Shown here in pieces: positions 12,734-23,725 of a DNA stretch of 64,000 nt. The position numbers and the translations under genes are program-made. The DNA comes from Galeopsis tetrahit. Lineage: Eukaryota; Streptophyta; Magnoliopsida; Lamiales; Lamiaceae. Under the pieces are notes generated by a model. It ran no database searches. It was not told where the DNA came from and saw only the letters and a program-made list of their open reading frames with translations. Location of the stretch: the NCBI GenBank assembly GCA_963675135.1, contig OY776130.1, positions 29,504,001 through 29,568,000 of the forward strand. Reading direction: 5' to 3'. Position 1 is the first letter of the stretch, and every line of letters begins with the position of its first letter.

Positions 12734-14030
12734 TGTAGGTCCCGAAAGTTGAGTTAATATCGAGGGAAGCTAAAGAAAATGTCTAGAGGGGGTGAATAGA
12801 CTTTTCTAAAATCTTTCGATATATCAGAATTACAATATGCGGAATACGAAATTAAACAATGAGCCCAATACAAGTTTATACTCAACTTATTAAATTCGAG
12901 AACTCTGTTCTAGTAATACTCAACTTATCTTGTTCAGTTATGTGTGTAAACAATTAAGCAATTAAACAAAACAGTAAAGTAATCAACACAAACAATTTAT
13001 AGTTGTTCGACAACTTGTCTACGTCCACTCTCACAACCCAGTTGTGATATTTCCACTAACTCTTCCAATCGAGTACAAAGTGTATGTGTGTTCTTGTTCT
13101 TTTGAGTCCCAAGAAAAAGACTTAGATCTTCTAAGACTATACCACCAGATACGTCTACGATCTTACTAGAAATTTAACAAGTATCTAGCAACTTGATAAA
13201 AACAACAAACAAAAACGAAAACTTATTCAGTAGCAGTCTTCTGATCTCTTCACTTGACTTCTGACTTGCTTTCTGAACTTCAATGAACTCTGAGAGTAAC
13301 TTCGAACAATTCTTCAGTATGTAGCTTTAGTATACGTATTTGCAGTAGTCTTCAAATGATAAACACCTTGTGGTATTTATAGATTTCAAATTCAAGAACC
13401 TAGTTAGTTGTAACCAACTCTTCTTGAAAACTAACTTTTGTAACTGCATCTTCTTATCCATCCACGCGTTTCAGTTAATTAGTTATTCCATAACTAACTC
13501 TATAACCTTTATCTTTACACGCGCTTCACCTTTAGTTCACTTCAAGTTGACTTTTGACTTGTCTTGTGGAGTCTTGTATACGCACTTGTCTTGTAGTCCA
13601 CCTGTCTTGTGTAGTAGACTTCAACCCTTCTTGTCTGGTCTTCTTGTGCAATCTTCAATAGTAGACTATTCTAATCCTAACAAGACTATTACATTACTTT
13701 AAGCTTTATAACTTAGTCAACTTATAATCTATACAATCAATCTATCTATTACATACAAATCATGAGCTCTATACAATGATTATTTTATAGCTCAATAACA
13801 ATCTAACAGTTAATATAAACATATATGAAGTACTTATAACTTCGTACTTATCTTTTAATATTTAAACAACACTTGTCTTTCCATGTGAACTCTACTGGTC
13901 TGTTCAAGATGACTTCTTCTTAACTAGACTAGATCAGTCAATACTTAGAAAATATTCAAACTACTTCTGGCTTATCAAAACTTCATCTTTTATCATCATT
14001 TAGGACTTGTCTAGGATTCATATCCCAACA
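12734..14030 (-). repeat. 5' LTR of copia element 1
   Basis: A 1,297-bp LTR bounded by TG and CA on the minus strand (begins TGTTGGGATATG, ends GGGACCTACA). It aligns with the 3' LTR of element 2 (45146-46386) over its whole length with small indels, and the primer site follows directly. It contains no reading frame of note. Confidence 0.88.
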
Positions 14031-15024
14031 CCATTTCCCAAAACAACCCTATCAGAATCAGAGTAGTTCGATGTGGAGTCCAAACCATCAGTAGAATTAG
14101 CCATGTGTGATGAGGCACCCGTGTCGACATACCAATCAGGAGAGTTCTGATTTATCGAACAAGTGTTTTGAAAGGCATGAACAAGATTGGCTTGTTGCGG
14201 AGGAGAAGAGTAACGTTCTGGGCACACTCGAGCATAATGTTCACCACGACAAATTTGGCAATTAGGGGGATAGTGACCACCGGAACGACCACCACGGCCA
14301 CCTGAACGACCACCATGGCCAGGATTACCGCCACGAGTAGAATTAAAATTATAACCCCCACGGCCAGATTGATGGAACGAACCAGACTGGTAAACATTAC
14401 TCAGGCTTTGGACAATAACTCAGGGAAGGAGGGCAGAGGCGTGAGATTAATTTGAGAAGTAGAAAAGCCATGAAAATCCGTACCTAATCCGCGAAGGAAC
14501 CATTGGGATTTGTCAGTATCGTCGATCGAACAACCCATGGCAAGAAGTTGATCACACAGATTCTTGAACGTGGCACCATACTCCGTGACAGAACGGGATC
14601 CTTTCTTGATAAGTTGCAATTCGTCCTTGAGACGAAGCTCTCTAGCCTTGGATGGCCGATTGAAAGCAGTAGCCAGGGTAGACCACATAGTAGCGGACGT
14701 TGAGCATCCAACAACAACAACCATGGCATCTTCAGTTAGGGTTGACGAGAGAAAAACTCTAACTATTTGATCTTTGCCAAGCCACTCATCGTAGGCAGGA
14801 TTAGAGGAATCACCAGAATCAGTGGGGATCTTGGTAGATGGAGCGGGCAGCGAGCCATCAACGTAGGGAAGAAATTTCTGAGTGGCAAGAAGAGGATAGA
14901 TTTGACCATACCACATGAGATAGTTTGTGGGTTTGAGTTTAATGGTGACTAGGTGAGTCATAGCATGTAGAGTAAGAGTCGAATAAAAAATGGAGGTGGA
15001 AGAAGAAGGTGTATCACCGGCCAT
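14031..15024 (-). pseudogene. RE-type gag and protease start
   Basis: Starts with ATG at 15024 (MAGDTPSSS). The first ~207 codons carry the UBN2/retrotran-gag pattern (TNYLMWYGQIYPLL, STSATMWSTLATAF, ELRLKDELQLIKKGS, CDQLLAMG). The frame stops at 14401 and coding continues in another frame with a Gly/Arg/Ser-rich region, the knuckle CQICRGEHYARVC and the protease motif WYVDTGASSHMA. It ends at VVLGNG, where the element 1 LTR begins. The copy has at least one stop or frameshift at 14401. The expected role is packaging and processing of copia particles. Confidence 0.8.
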
Positions 15025-15067
15025 GATGAAGAGAATTTCGGTAAAAAAACTAGGGTTTCTCAGCCTT

Positions 15068-15278
15068 GTTAGGCTGATACCATGAAAGAATGAGAGAAAA
15101 TATATTTTACCTCAATTAAGGATTTTAATTTAGTCTATTCAATATATATAAAGATTACAATTAGGGTTTACAGAGTAACCTACAAGTAATTACAGATATG
15201 GAAAATATATACAAATCTCTAAAGATCTTTGACTAAATCAATTATGGACTAAATCATTATTCCTATTAATAGAATTCA
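15068..15278 (-). repeat. primer site and short LTR of the RE-type element
   Basis: The minus strand shows TGGTATCAGCCTAAC at 15068-15082, a tRNA-Met primer site. Directly upstream is a short AT-rich LTR starting on the plus side at 15083 (TGAAAGAATGAG). Its far edge is uncertain; AGAATTCA at 15278 gives a TG start on the minus strand and a length near 196 bp. The 3' LTR is not available to confirm the edge. Confidence 0.6.
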
Positions 15279-16204
15279 GAATTTTTTTGGAAAAGAATTG
15301 AGAAAAAATTAATAGCATAATTGGATAGAGATAATATTAAATTTAATGTAAAAAATATTTTATAATTTTGATATGAATAAAATAAAATATTAATATAAGA
15401 TTAATTTCAAATTAAATATAACGCATTATTAAATATCATGATATGTTTATTATTTTAAATTACCAAGAATCCCAACTTAGCTAATATTACACAATTAAGT
15501 GTCGTATAATTTTATATTAAAATTATTTTTTAATTAATTAATAATACATATTAAGTGTAACGTCTTTTATAATAATCGAAAATTAATAACAAAAACAATA
15601 AAATTTACAATAACATTAATAATAATTAAATAATAATCACAATAATAATAAATGAAAAAAGTATTTTTATGTAAAAGAATAATATCGAAGGTATCTTCTC
15701 ATTAACCATAGTAAATTAATCGTCTTACAAGACACTATACACGATAACATACATTTTGTGAAAGAACGTCACATAATTTCTATACAAAAAAACTAAAATG
15801 GTGAATTGAGTATATTAGGCTCTCCGATTCTCTGATCTTTAACAATAACAAATCGATCAGTCTTCGTCCTTTTAAGTCTCTTATGCTTTTTCCCTACAAA
15901 AATACGCAACATCTTTTTTATAAGTTATAATACTGCACAAAAAAATCATGATTTGAGAACGTAATATTGATTGCACTGAACATGTTATTTAAAAAAAATG
16001 TATATCTCGACTTCCTCAAGGCCTCACACATAATTCAGATAAACTCTTCAATTCACAATTAGACAATGTAGGCAAATTATTTTAATCATCAAAAGGCCCT
16101 AGCAAAATGAATGTCACCACTACTTGTATAGAAGAACTAACACCCACTGCAAGAAAAAAAGGCTTTTTCCACATAACTTTTATCACATTATAAAATAAAT
16201 ATTG
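15279..16204. other. AT-rich spacer, no gene seen
   Basis: More than 900 bases of AT-rich DNA with short A and T runs and no sustained reading frame. Near 16145 the word CACTGCAAGAAAA resembles a CACTA-type end, but no partner was found. The MULE at 16214 is inserted immediately after it. Confidence 0.6.
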
Positions 16205-16213
16205 TAAAAAGTA
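16205..16213. repeat. MULE target-site duplication, left
   Basis: TAAAAAGTA directly outside the left TIR, repeated exactly at 28346-28354 outside the right TIR. Nine bases is the diagnostic duplication length for Mutator-type transposition. Confidence 0.85.
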
Positions 16214-16330
16214 GGGTTAATAACTAATAGAGTCATCTCACCCTATCTTTTTTCTAATAGAACCTATCATATTTTTTTTTAATCTAATAGAGTCAAAATT
16301 GATTTTTTGAGACAATTGTGCCCTTCCCCC
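16214..16330 (+). repeat. MULE left terminal inverted repeat
   Basis: Begins GGGTTAATAACTAATAGAGTC and shows two CTAATAGAGTCA boxes about 70 bp apart. The right end has the same two boxes on the opposite strand in the same order. Confidence 0.75.
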
Positions 16331-17130
16331 ATGTTTTGAAATTTTGAATATATTAATTCAAAATAATTAGTCAACTAAACATCCAATCAATTCTTAAATG
16401 CATTCACTCGAATTCCCGGAAATCTATCACCTTCTAAAATTTAAAAACTATCCTAAAAGATAGCTCTCTCCATTTATTTTGTCTAATCTTGTTAAGCCGA
16501 GGGATTTGGGAAATCTGCAATTCAACCTACAGGTTTAGGAAAAAGCTTCTGCAAAAACCTGCGAGGGAGATAACGATCTACTGCGAAAGGTAATAGGATC
16601 ATATGCATGTTTCCATTTAAATTTGAGCGATCAACTATGTGAGTTTCTGTATTGAAGATGCATATCTACAACATTATATCGCGCATATATTGAATATAAA
16701 GCGTAGACGAACAAAAAAATAGAAGTGTATGTATTATCTAAATTGCATGTTATCTGGGTTAGTGTATTCTTCGGTAATTTCTGATATTTTACTGTGTACA
16801 ACAGTTAAATGTTAACATTAGGGCTCAAAACCCTAGAAATCGAAGATTTTAACTGAATAGAGATTTTTTCTTAAATATTTTGTTACATACAGAACAAAAT
16901 TGTGTATTTTATAAAAATACATGTTCAATTAGGGAAAAACAGAGTTTTGAGGTAAGGTAAATTCATTGTGATTATATAATTTGGGTTATTTTTGAATAAT
17001 ATGTTTAGTATTTAGTGAATTTTTGGTAGTCTTGTTGCTTAACACTGTGTATGTATGAGCTAGTGCATATCTTGAACATCTATTTTGTTTTAGTGCATTT
17101 AAACATATTTGTTATTTTTGTACCTGTGAA

Positions 17131-17960
17131 GATGTCAAGAACTAGAAAATCAGATGATAAGCTTGGTGAAGGATCAAGCAAGGTTAGGGGGAAAGAGAGG
17201 AAAACAGTTGATGGGAGTGTTAATCGTGTTGAAACAAGAGGTAATTGTTTCAATTACACATGCCAGTACATTAAGAAATAGACAGAGGTGAATATGTTAA
17301 TAGTTCAATTTGATTCAAAATACGTATTATTATGTATTTACAGGATCTTCTGAAAAGCGTAGGAGAGAAGAAAAAAAAGATGAAAAGCGTAAAGGTTTAT
17401 GTACTCTCTCACTGTACAATTATTTGTAATATATCACCTTTTTGTTACATCATAGCTTATGTAATAAGAATATTTTCCAGGTCATCGTGTGTCAAAGTCC
17501 TCTAATGTTACACTAGATTCAGGTTATGCAACTATTATATGCATTTGTAAAATTTTTGCTTAAATTTAATTTTTATGAGTTCTTTATTTTTAACAATCAT
17601 AATATTTTTTGTTGTATTAATAGATTTTGAGAGTGATGATGGCAGTAAACATAGGAGAAGTGAATATAGCGAATCTGAATCGGAAGGTAATCATTTTAAA
17701 TTTTATAATAATAGTAATGCAATACGAATTATATTATTTCATTACATGTTGAAAATATATGTGATTTTATTTATCATCTTAAATGAACTGATACCATCAT
17801 ATGTATTAATATAATAAGTGAATTTGAAAATGCAAAAAGTGATATTGAAAGGTACCAAAGGGGTAGAAAGCACGCCCGAAAGGAAAAGGATGTCCAAGCA
17901 ATCAAGCCTCAAAATTGTTTTGGTAATCATTTTGTAATAATTGAAATGTATAGTATGTTA

Positions 17961-17991
<31 letters not shown>

Positions 17992-18176
17992 TATATATAT
18001 ACAATGCCTATTTTTCTGTTTCAGCTGGTGTAGAGGTCGACCTGACGCAGACGTACTATAGGTCAAATCTTAGAACAAATATTAAAGATTTGAAGGGAAT
18101 TCCATTCACAGAAGAACATATTGTAGTACTGAAGAAGAACAAAACTTTCCACTTTCTTTTGCAAAATATAAGATGA
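17131..18176 (+). CDS. hypothetical multi-exon gene carried by the MULE
   Basis: The likely start is ATG at 17131 (MSRTRKSDDKLGEG), just after an AG acceptor; a non-coding first exon may lie near 16490-16590 with donor GTAATAGG. Coding exons read 17131-17239, 17343-17395, 17481-17521, 17624-17686, about 17820-17922 and about 18025-18176, each joined by GT...AG borders in phase 1. The start of the fifth exon does not keep frame cleanly. The protein is small and charged: a basic Lys/Arg start, a Ser/Glu/Asp-rich middle (SEYSESESE) and a final exon with TQTYYRSNLRTNIKDL and GIPFTEEHIVVLKK. The last exon faintly recalls the N-terminal region of MULE-associated Ulp1-type peptidases, but no catalytic residues are present. 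It could be a truncated captured gene. Confidence 0.4.
17957..18001. repeat. TA microsatellite
   Basis: An uninterrupted run of TA dinucleotides, a T run, then more TA, inside the predicted last intron of the hypothetical gene at 17131-18176. Confidence 0.9.
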
Positions 18177-18336
18177 ATTGTGGAATTTATATTTGTTGTT
18201 TTTTATTGATGTAATGTATATGCTAAGGCTTCATAATTGTGTTGTTTCAAAAAATACACATGTCTTTTTTATAAAAAAATGGTAACTATTCATCTGCGTC
18301 GACCTAATTGTGTAATTTGGTTAATGAGATGCACAT

Positions 18337-18392
18337 GCATTAGAATATTCATTTCGTTAACATGTTTCAAAACGAAATGAATATTCTAATGC
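18337..18392. repeat. perfect 22-bp inverted repeat (hairpin)
   Basis: The left arm GCATTAGAATATTCATTTCG plus TT is repeated as its exact complement after a 12-base loop, and the similarity extends a few bases beyond the arms. It lies about 160 bp downstream of the hypothetical gene, in otherwise unremarkable AT-rich DNA. It may be a small foldback element or a precursor-like hairpin. Confidence 0.85.
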
Positions 18393-18731
18393 ACATGCGC
18401 AAACCAAAATGTTTTGATGAAAGAAAATTTTTTAGACATCAAAATAAATGTATGATTTAGTACATATATGAACAAGAGAGTATGCTATGCACATTCAATT
18501 CATAACATTGAAGTGATTAACTATGTATTCAACAATGTAAACGAAATGTCTTTCTATTCTAATATTGGAGTAAAGTATAAGTATGAAAATAGTAGTTTAG
18601 CAAATCAAAACACCTAAGAATATTACATTAGGAATATTGACATACGTACAATCAAAGCACTATGAAAGGAAATACTTAATAAATACATGGATTTTTAAAA
18701 TGCTACAAATACTGCATAAAATAATAAACTA

Positions 18732-19829
18732 CTATATGTCTAAATTGGGATGTGGTGACACAAGTGTCTTCAGGAACTTGTAGGATTTTGCACAATCTGG
18801 CCACGACTCAATCCTCTCCATCCTTCGAAAGTTCCTTGTAACAATGTCATAGAAGGAAAACGTACCGTAAGGCTTAACACTAAACATTAGTTATGTCCTT
18901 GCAGTGTTCAAGTAACATATTGGCTCGAGTGCAAAATGGTCTGGCAAATATTCTTCTCGGAAGATTGTAAATGTAGACCAAGTTCTAACATCATTCGAAT
19001 AATTTAGAATGTGCACTTCATTAAAATAGCGACTGACACCAAACTCATCGACCGAGAGGCGATCATCATATACAGCATGGTTGTTGTCGTCAAGCTCCTC
19101 AAATTTACAAGTTCATGGCTGAAGTATAAAAGTAGGCACATCAAACTGCTCATAGAATCAATCTTTGCAATCAAAAGTTACAATTGCATGACCATCCACT
19201 GTTTGTACTTTCCAATGAAAAAGTCCCCCAATATAAAAAACATTTTCACAAGGGGGTTTTTGGCTAGGAAACGGAGGTAGGGAAGACCAGGAGTTCAAAT
19301 TTCTAGAGTACAACATAACTGAAGAAATGTACCCTTCTAATTGAAAAAAACGGGAAACTCTCATAATCAAAAAATCATCATGCAGAGAATCATATCCAAG
19401 ACCAAAATAAGTACGCTCTTCTCCTAAATCGGGTCTTAAGTTTTTGGGAACAGGAGGTAAAATGTGGTTTTGATTTGTAGATGGGTTTGATAAAATAAAA
19501 TCATCAACAGTGTTGCAAATCAAAACTAACCCGTTGTACGACCCGAGAACCTCAAAATCATGTGAATCTTCTCTTATAAATCGCCCGGTAACAGGCTCAC
19601 CATATCCGTTCGGCAAGTAACAAACTGGTGAGTCAGCAACCTGATTCTTGTGTATGACGGAGTACTTTTGCTGACTTTTTACACGATCCAATTGAGAATC
19701 CACAAAAGATTTTGAAGAGATTAACTGATTCCAATATCTGTTAACACACTTCATTCGAGAAAGGGGTTTAGGATCTAATGAGTCAAGAACTTTGTCTCTG
19801 ATTTCGGAGGGGATGAACACAGGATGCAT
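18732..19829 (-). pseudogene. F-box protein gene with FBA-type C-terminus, three stops
   Basis: A plant F-box protein would act as the substrate-recognition subunit of an SCF ubiquitin ligase. The start is ATG at 19829 (MHPVFIPSEI). The F-box lies at residues ~6-47 (RDKVLDSLDPKPLSRMKCVN, SFVDSQL), followed by an F-box-associated domain (GSYNGLVLICN, YFGLGYDS, FHWKV). The frame hits TGA at 19158. Reading straight through gives two further stops (about 19116 and 18870), and the same frame continues as credible protein (NEVHILNYSNDVRTW, SFYDIVTRNF) to a final stop at 18732. There are three nonsense changes and no frameshift over 365 codons, so inactivation looks recent. It lies inside the MULE as cargo. 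Confidence 0.75.
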
Positions 19830-20315
19830 TTCTTGGTTTATAGTGAAAGAAAAGAAAAAAAGGTATGGTGATGTAAATCTTGTGGGAGATGATTCAGAGT
19901 AGTGATTAGATGTTTATGATGTGTTTGGAAATGCATGTACCATTAAGTAGAATATGAAAAGTGATCTTGTTTTGATTTAAAACCTTTCGACTTCAGCAGT
20001 TTTAATGAATGTGTCTCTTCATATTTTAATTGAAGCGGTTTTGTGAAGGGCACACAGTTAAGATTAAGTTTGAATGCTTATCTTAAATGTTCATTAATTA
20101 TTTCTAATTATGATAGCATATAATGGATGTTTATATTTCTATTTCATTTGATTGTTGTAATAATGAATATTTTATTATAAATATTCCTAATTAAAAATTT
20201 AAATTCAACCACGAAATATATATGAAATCATACAGATTTTATTAAAATAACAATCGTTAATTTCATTGAAATAAAAGATACCAAAATGAAATAATACATT
20301 AGAAATGAGCAATTA

Positions 20316-21209
20316 CTAAAAAAAAACTATCCTAGCTGGAAATGGAGATACAAGACTCTGAATATACTTATATGTATGTTGAACACCATATGTCATTTCA
20401 TATTGCTCCATAACTTGAAACGTCTTGGCAAGTGTATCATAGCAATAGTAGTCGCCCCATGGTTGAACAAGGAACATTATATTTGTTCTGTCTTGGTTCA
20501 GAAAGGTTATTGGGGATATATCATATTGTTTTCGTAATAAAGTTCTTCTGACAATGGTTATACTTGACCAGATAGGTGATTTCGTTGAGTAACTAAGTAA
20601 ATGCATATAAAAGATAAATTTAGTATATGAACTATCTTCCATAGGGCTCAAACTACTACAATATAATGCAATTGTAATATCATCCAACCCCTCGACTTTT
20701 AAATTCCATGGGACAATTTAAAAAGTTGGAATGTCAATTAATGAATAAATACCACTCACTATATCAAATGTAGCCAATTTATTTACAGCACGGCCAAAGT
20801 TTAACTTCCAATGAAACACTTCACCAACAAAAAAAGCATTTGCACATGGAGAATTATCAAAAGGGTACGAAGTAGGGTTAGACCACGAATTGGAATTGCA
20901 TGAGAAAATACTAACCTCGGTCACACCTCTATGTTCGGCCCAGAGATATGCAATTCGCATAATCATGTAATCATTGAAACTTTTGACATACCCAAACCCA
21001 AAATAAACTCCAGCTACATCATGTCCCTTTGAAAATGATATCGGTAGGTTAGGAACAATGTTATATTTTTTGGTAGTAGGGTTTTTAATAAATACATATG
21101 AAATACAAACTGCACATGTATGATAAATATCACTATTGTATTTGGTGCATATGCACAATATTGACATGTTTATACTTAGAATATGTGTCAAAGCATATGT
21201 GTCGAACAC
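20316..21209 (-). pseudogene. second F-box-associated (FBA) gene fragment
   Basis: A divergent relative of the F-box pseudogene to its left. The part corresponding to the associated domain is present (ICTKYNSD region, IKNPTTKKYNIVP, YFGFGYVKSFNDYMIMRIA, NAFFVGEVFHWKLNFG, FSCNSNSWS), but the F-box itself is absent. An in-frame stop at 20718 splits the frame; coding continues in the same frame (WGDYYCYDTLAKTFQVM) to 20316. Two FBA genes side by side on one strand point to a captured tandem pair or to duplication inside the MULE. The missing F-box makes substrate recruitment to an SCF complex impossible even without the stop. Confidence 0.65.
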
Positions 21210-21464
21210 CTATATAATTCATATCTCAAATGTGAGATAGATATAAACTCAAGTAGTAAAATTAGATAATTAGAGAAATCTGCTGTTCATTGATAAATAA
21301 AATCTGACAACTTAGAGTTACTTGACTTAATCTAGATAAAAGATAAATATATCGTAAAGGACCTGAAATCAAACAAAGAATTACAGAATAATTACACAAT
21401 GAACTATTGTGTTGACTGAATCTGAATGTTTATCTTTTCTGTTCCAAAAACAGCAGCACATGTT

Positions 21465-23722
21465 TGTAACGCCCCGAATCCGGAATGCAGCCTTTGAGGC
21501 TCAAACACACTAAATTCGAGTCGCCACTTAGTTACCGAAAAATCGAACCTAAAAATTTCTTTAAAATATATAATAACACAAGTGAATCGACAAGAGTTTT
21601 GCAGCGGAAATAATTTAAAGACAATTATAAGGTTGCAATAGAAGTAGTGTGGCCCATTTGTTTAAAAATTAGATAATGATGAATAGTATTTGTTTTAAAG
21701 ATAGCATACATAAAATTCATCGAGCGACTTTTAGAAAAGTTCGTCACTCGGCGTACGAATGTAATTGTCTCCAATGTGTAGCAATATCACTTATTATAAT
21801 GAGCATTAATCATATAAAGTCTTATAGCATTTTAATCATTGCGAAACTCTGTGTCATCCCTGCTGCAACGCCGACCCCTCTCGATCATAACCTGAAAATA
21901 TTAGTTTTGGGGTGTGAGATAAAAATCTCAGTGGATATCCTTGTACGCTATTATACAGATTGGCAGTACGCCGAAATAATCATTATTAGTATTTTATCGT
22001 AAATAATTCTTATTCATATTGCATTCCCATTCATATCATTGATAATAATTCTCATCATTTCCTTCACCATAGTGGGACGACACTGATAACGACTTATCAC
22101 GTGCAATCCCCATCATCTCCTTTTAGATCACCATTATATTCTCATCTCCTTTCTTATAGGGGGGGACAACACTGGCAACAACTTACCACGTGCAATCCCC
22201 ATCATATTATCTCCTTTATCATAGGGGGGACAACACTAGCAACAACTTACTACGTGCAATCCCCATCACATATTTTGACTACAAAAGTCTGTTGACTACG
22301 AAAGTCTTTTATCATAGTGGGACCACACTGACAACGACTTACCACGTGCAATCCCCATCATCTCCCTTGACTACAAAAGTCTGTTGACTATAAAAGTCTT
22401 TTATCATAGTGGGACCACACTGGCAACGACTTACCACGTGCAATCCCCATCATCTCCCTTGACTACAAACGTCTGTTGACTATAAAAGTCTTTTATCATA
22501 GTGGGACCACACTGGTAACGACTTACCACGTGCATTTCAACATAAATTTTTCAACATACTGCATTTCAACATAAATTTTTCAGTTTTATTGTAACTTCCA
22601 AAGTCATTTCGCATACTTAATCTAGTTCTCAAACAACAAAGACACATCTACCACATAACCTTAACATAACAAACATGTATAATACAAATTCCATCAGATT
22701 CAAGCACCGAAAATCAAGGACGGTAATCGAAATTTCGCAAATAGCACGTAAAGGGGTTTGTGTTGAAAACCTGTGTAGTTTTCTTGATTTAGATACTGGT
22801 TTTTGGCCTGAAATCGCGTGGAAGCTCGGAGGGATGATTGATGACGAACTTGACAAGAGCCCTTCGTGATTTTTTTTGCAAAGAGATGATCTAAAAGTTA
22901 GGTACAGAAGCTTGAAAATAAGAAACAAAAACAGGGGAAGAGAAGGGAGATGGTGGTTGTTACTCTTTTTGGATCGTATAGAGTATTCTCCGAAGGATGT
23001 ATATAGCTACTCACAAATTTCTGCAGAGCTTTGGCTTAGTTTGATCGAAGGACTTAGAACAAGTAAATGGGGAGGGCTGCTTTAAATAGTTGGAAGAAAG
23101 GGTTGTTGTTTCTTTCGAAACACCTGAGGAGGAGACGTGGCTGCTTGGTAACCTTTCAAGGCTGTTGTTTCCTTCGAAACAATTGTTACTATTATTTTAT
23201 CATTTTTTTATATTTTACCCACCGACTCATATATACAAACTCAGTTTTGTGTACCTTAATTTTGTTTATTAATCATGTTATTAGTTCACACTCGATGTTA
23301 CGCCTTCGTATCACCAACCCGTATTTTAAAATCGTGGTTTTGTTAAATCAAATTTATGAACTCGATGGAATTAATTATTTAGGATTTTTGGTTGTTGATC
23401 CGTCACGTTTCGAGACGAAATTTATTTATTTATTTGATTCGATTTCTAAATGATAAACTCTCAAATTCGTCGAAATTTTGATTTCTTTCAACGAACGGAA
23501 GTTAAAGTTTCCTTTAATGTGTTTATGATTTAAAATTTCTTTTAGAGTGCTAGGAGTGCGCCCGCCTCAAAATGCTCGTCCGTTTCCTGAAAAATTCAAA
23601 GTCTTTGCAAATATACACACTCTAATATTATTATTGGGAGAGAAAATACGAAAAATTAAATTCTAGTTTATTAAGTTTATTTATGCATTATTTATATTAA
23701 ATTTTTGGGACGGGGTGTTATA
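21465..23722. mobile_element. long solo-LTR-like insertion, TGTAACGCCCC type
   Basis: The segment starts TGTAACGCCCCG and ends CGGGGTGTTATA, an imperfect inverted pair typical of long plant LTRs of this kind. No gag or pol is present, so a solo LTR is the simplest reading. Near the left end GGGGTGTGAGATAAAAATCTC and CAGTGG match words I associate with Ty3 LTRs. It separates the transposase C-terminus of the MULE from the F-box region. I find no convincing 5-bp duplication (ATGTT on the left, TTTTA on the right), so the exact edges or the mechanism are uncertain. Length is about 2.26 kb. Confidence 0.6.
22068..22535. repeat. tandem repeats with CCACGTGCAATCCCCATC core, up to 92-bp period
   Basis: Six units each contain CATAGTGGGACCACACTG-like and TTACCACGTGCAATCCCC words. 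Starts are near 22068, 22157, 22221, 22313, 22405 and 22497; the last three are regular at 92 bp, and the first three are shorter because the GTTGACTA.AAAAGTC half is missing. Located within the long LTR. Confidence 0.85.
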
Positions 23723-23725
23723 TTT

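Larger units (their letters stand above)
4639..14030 (-). mobile_element. Ty1/copia element 1, sirevirus-like, 3'-truncated
   Basis: On the minus strand: 5' LTR (12734-14030), tRNA-Met primer site, long gag with a CCHC knuckle, pol in copia order (protease, integrase, RT, RNase H), a spacer of nearly 0.9 kb and part of a third ORF. It is colinear with element 2 at 45146-57229 as far as 4639, where similarity stops dead, so the rest of the third ORF and the 3' LTR are lost. Gag, pol and ORF3 all carry stops or small indels. The 5' LTR sits in the protease codons of an older copia element, so element 1 is the younger of the two. Assignment to sireviruses rests on the long gag, the repeated polypurine tracts and the extra ORF. 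Confidence 0.8.
14031..15278 (-). mobile_element. older RE-type Ty1/copia element, 5' part
   Basis: On the minus strand: a short LTR (15083-15278), a primer site, gag and the first codons of the protease. The element is then interrupted at 14030 by the LTR of element 1. Gag type and Gly-rich nucleocapsid are those of the RE/Retrofit branch, unlike elements 1-4. The remainder should lie on the other side of element 1, but element 1 is itself truncated and nothing of it is visible there. Confidence 0.8.

Noticed and set aside
16145..16204. CACTA-like end CACTGCAAGAAAAA just left of the MULE
   Set aside because: No matching inverted end or subterminal repeats found to the right of the MULE; the word is too short to claim an element.
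18732..19829. Functional F-box gene with stop codons read through
   Set aside because: Three in-frame stops, a MULE-internal position and a decayed sister copy make a pseudogene far likelier.
22068..22535. CRISPR-like array
   Set aside because: The repeats are contiguous tandem units with diverged parts, not short repeats separated by unique spacers, and this is eukaryotic DNA.
22629..22928. A 99-codon minus-strand frame in the long LTR
   Set aside because: Lies inside non-coding LTR sequence, no domain, and the composition is that of the surrounding DNA.
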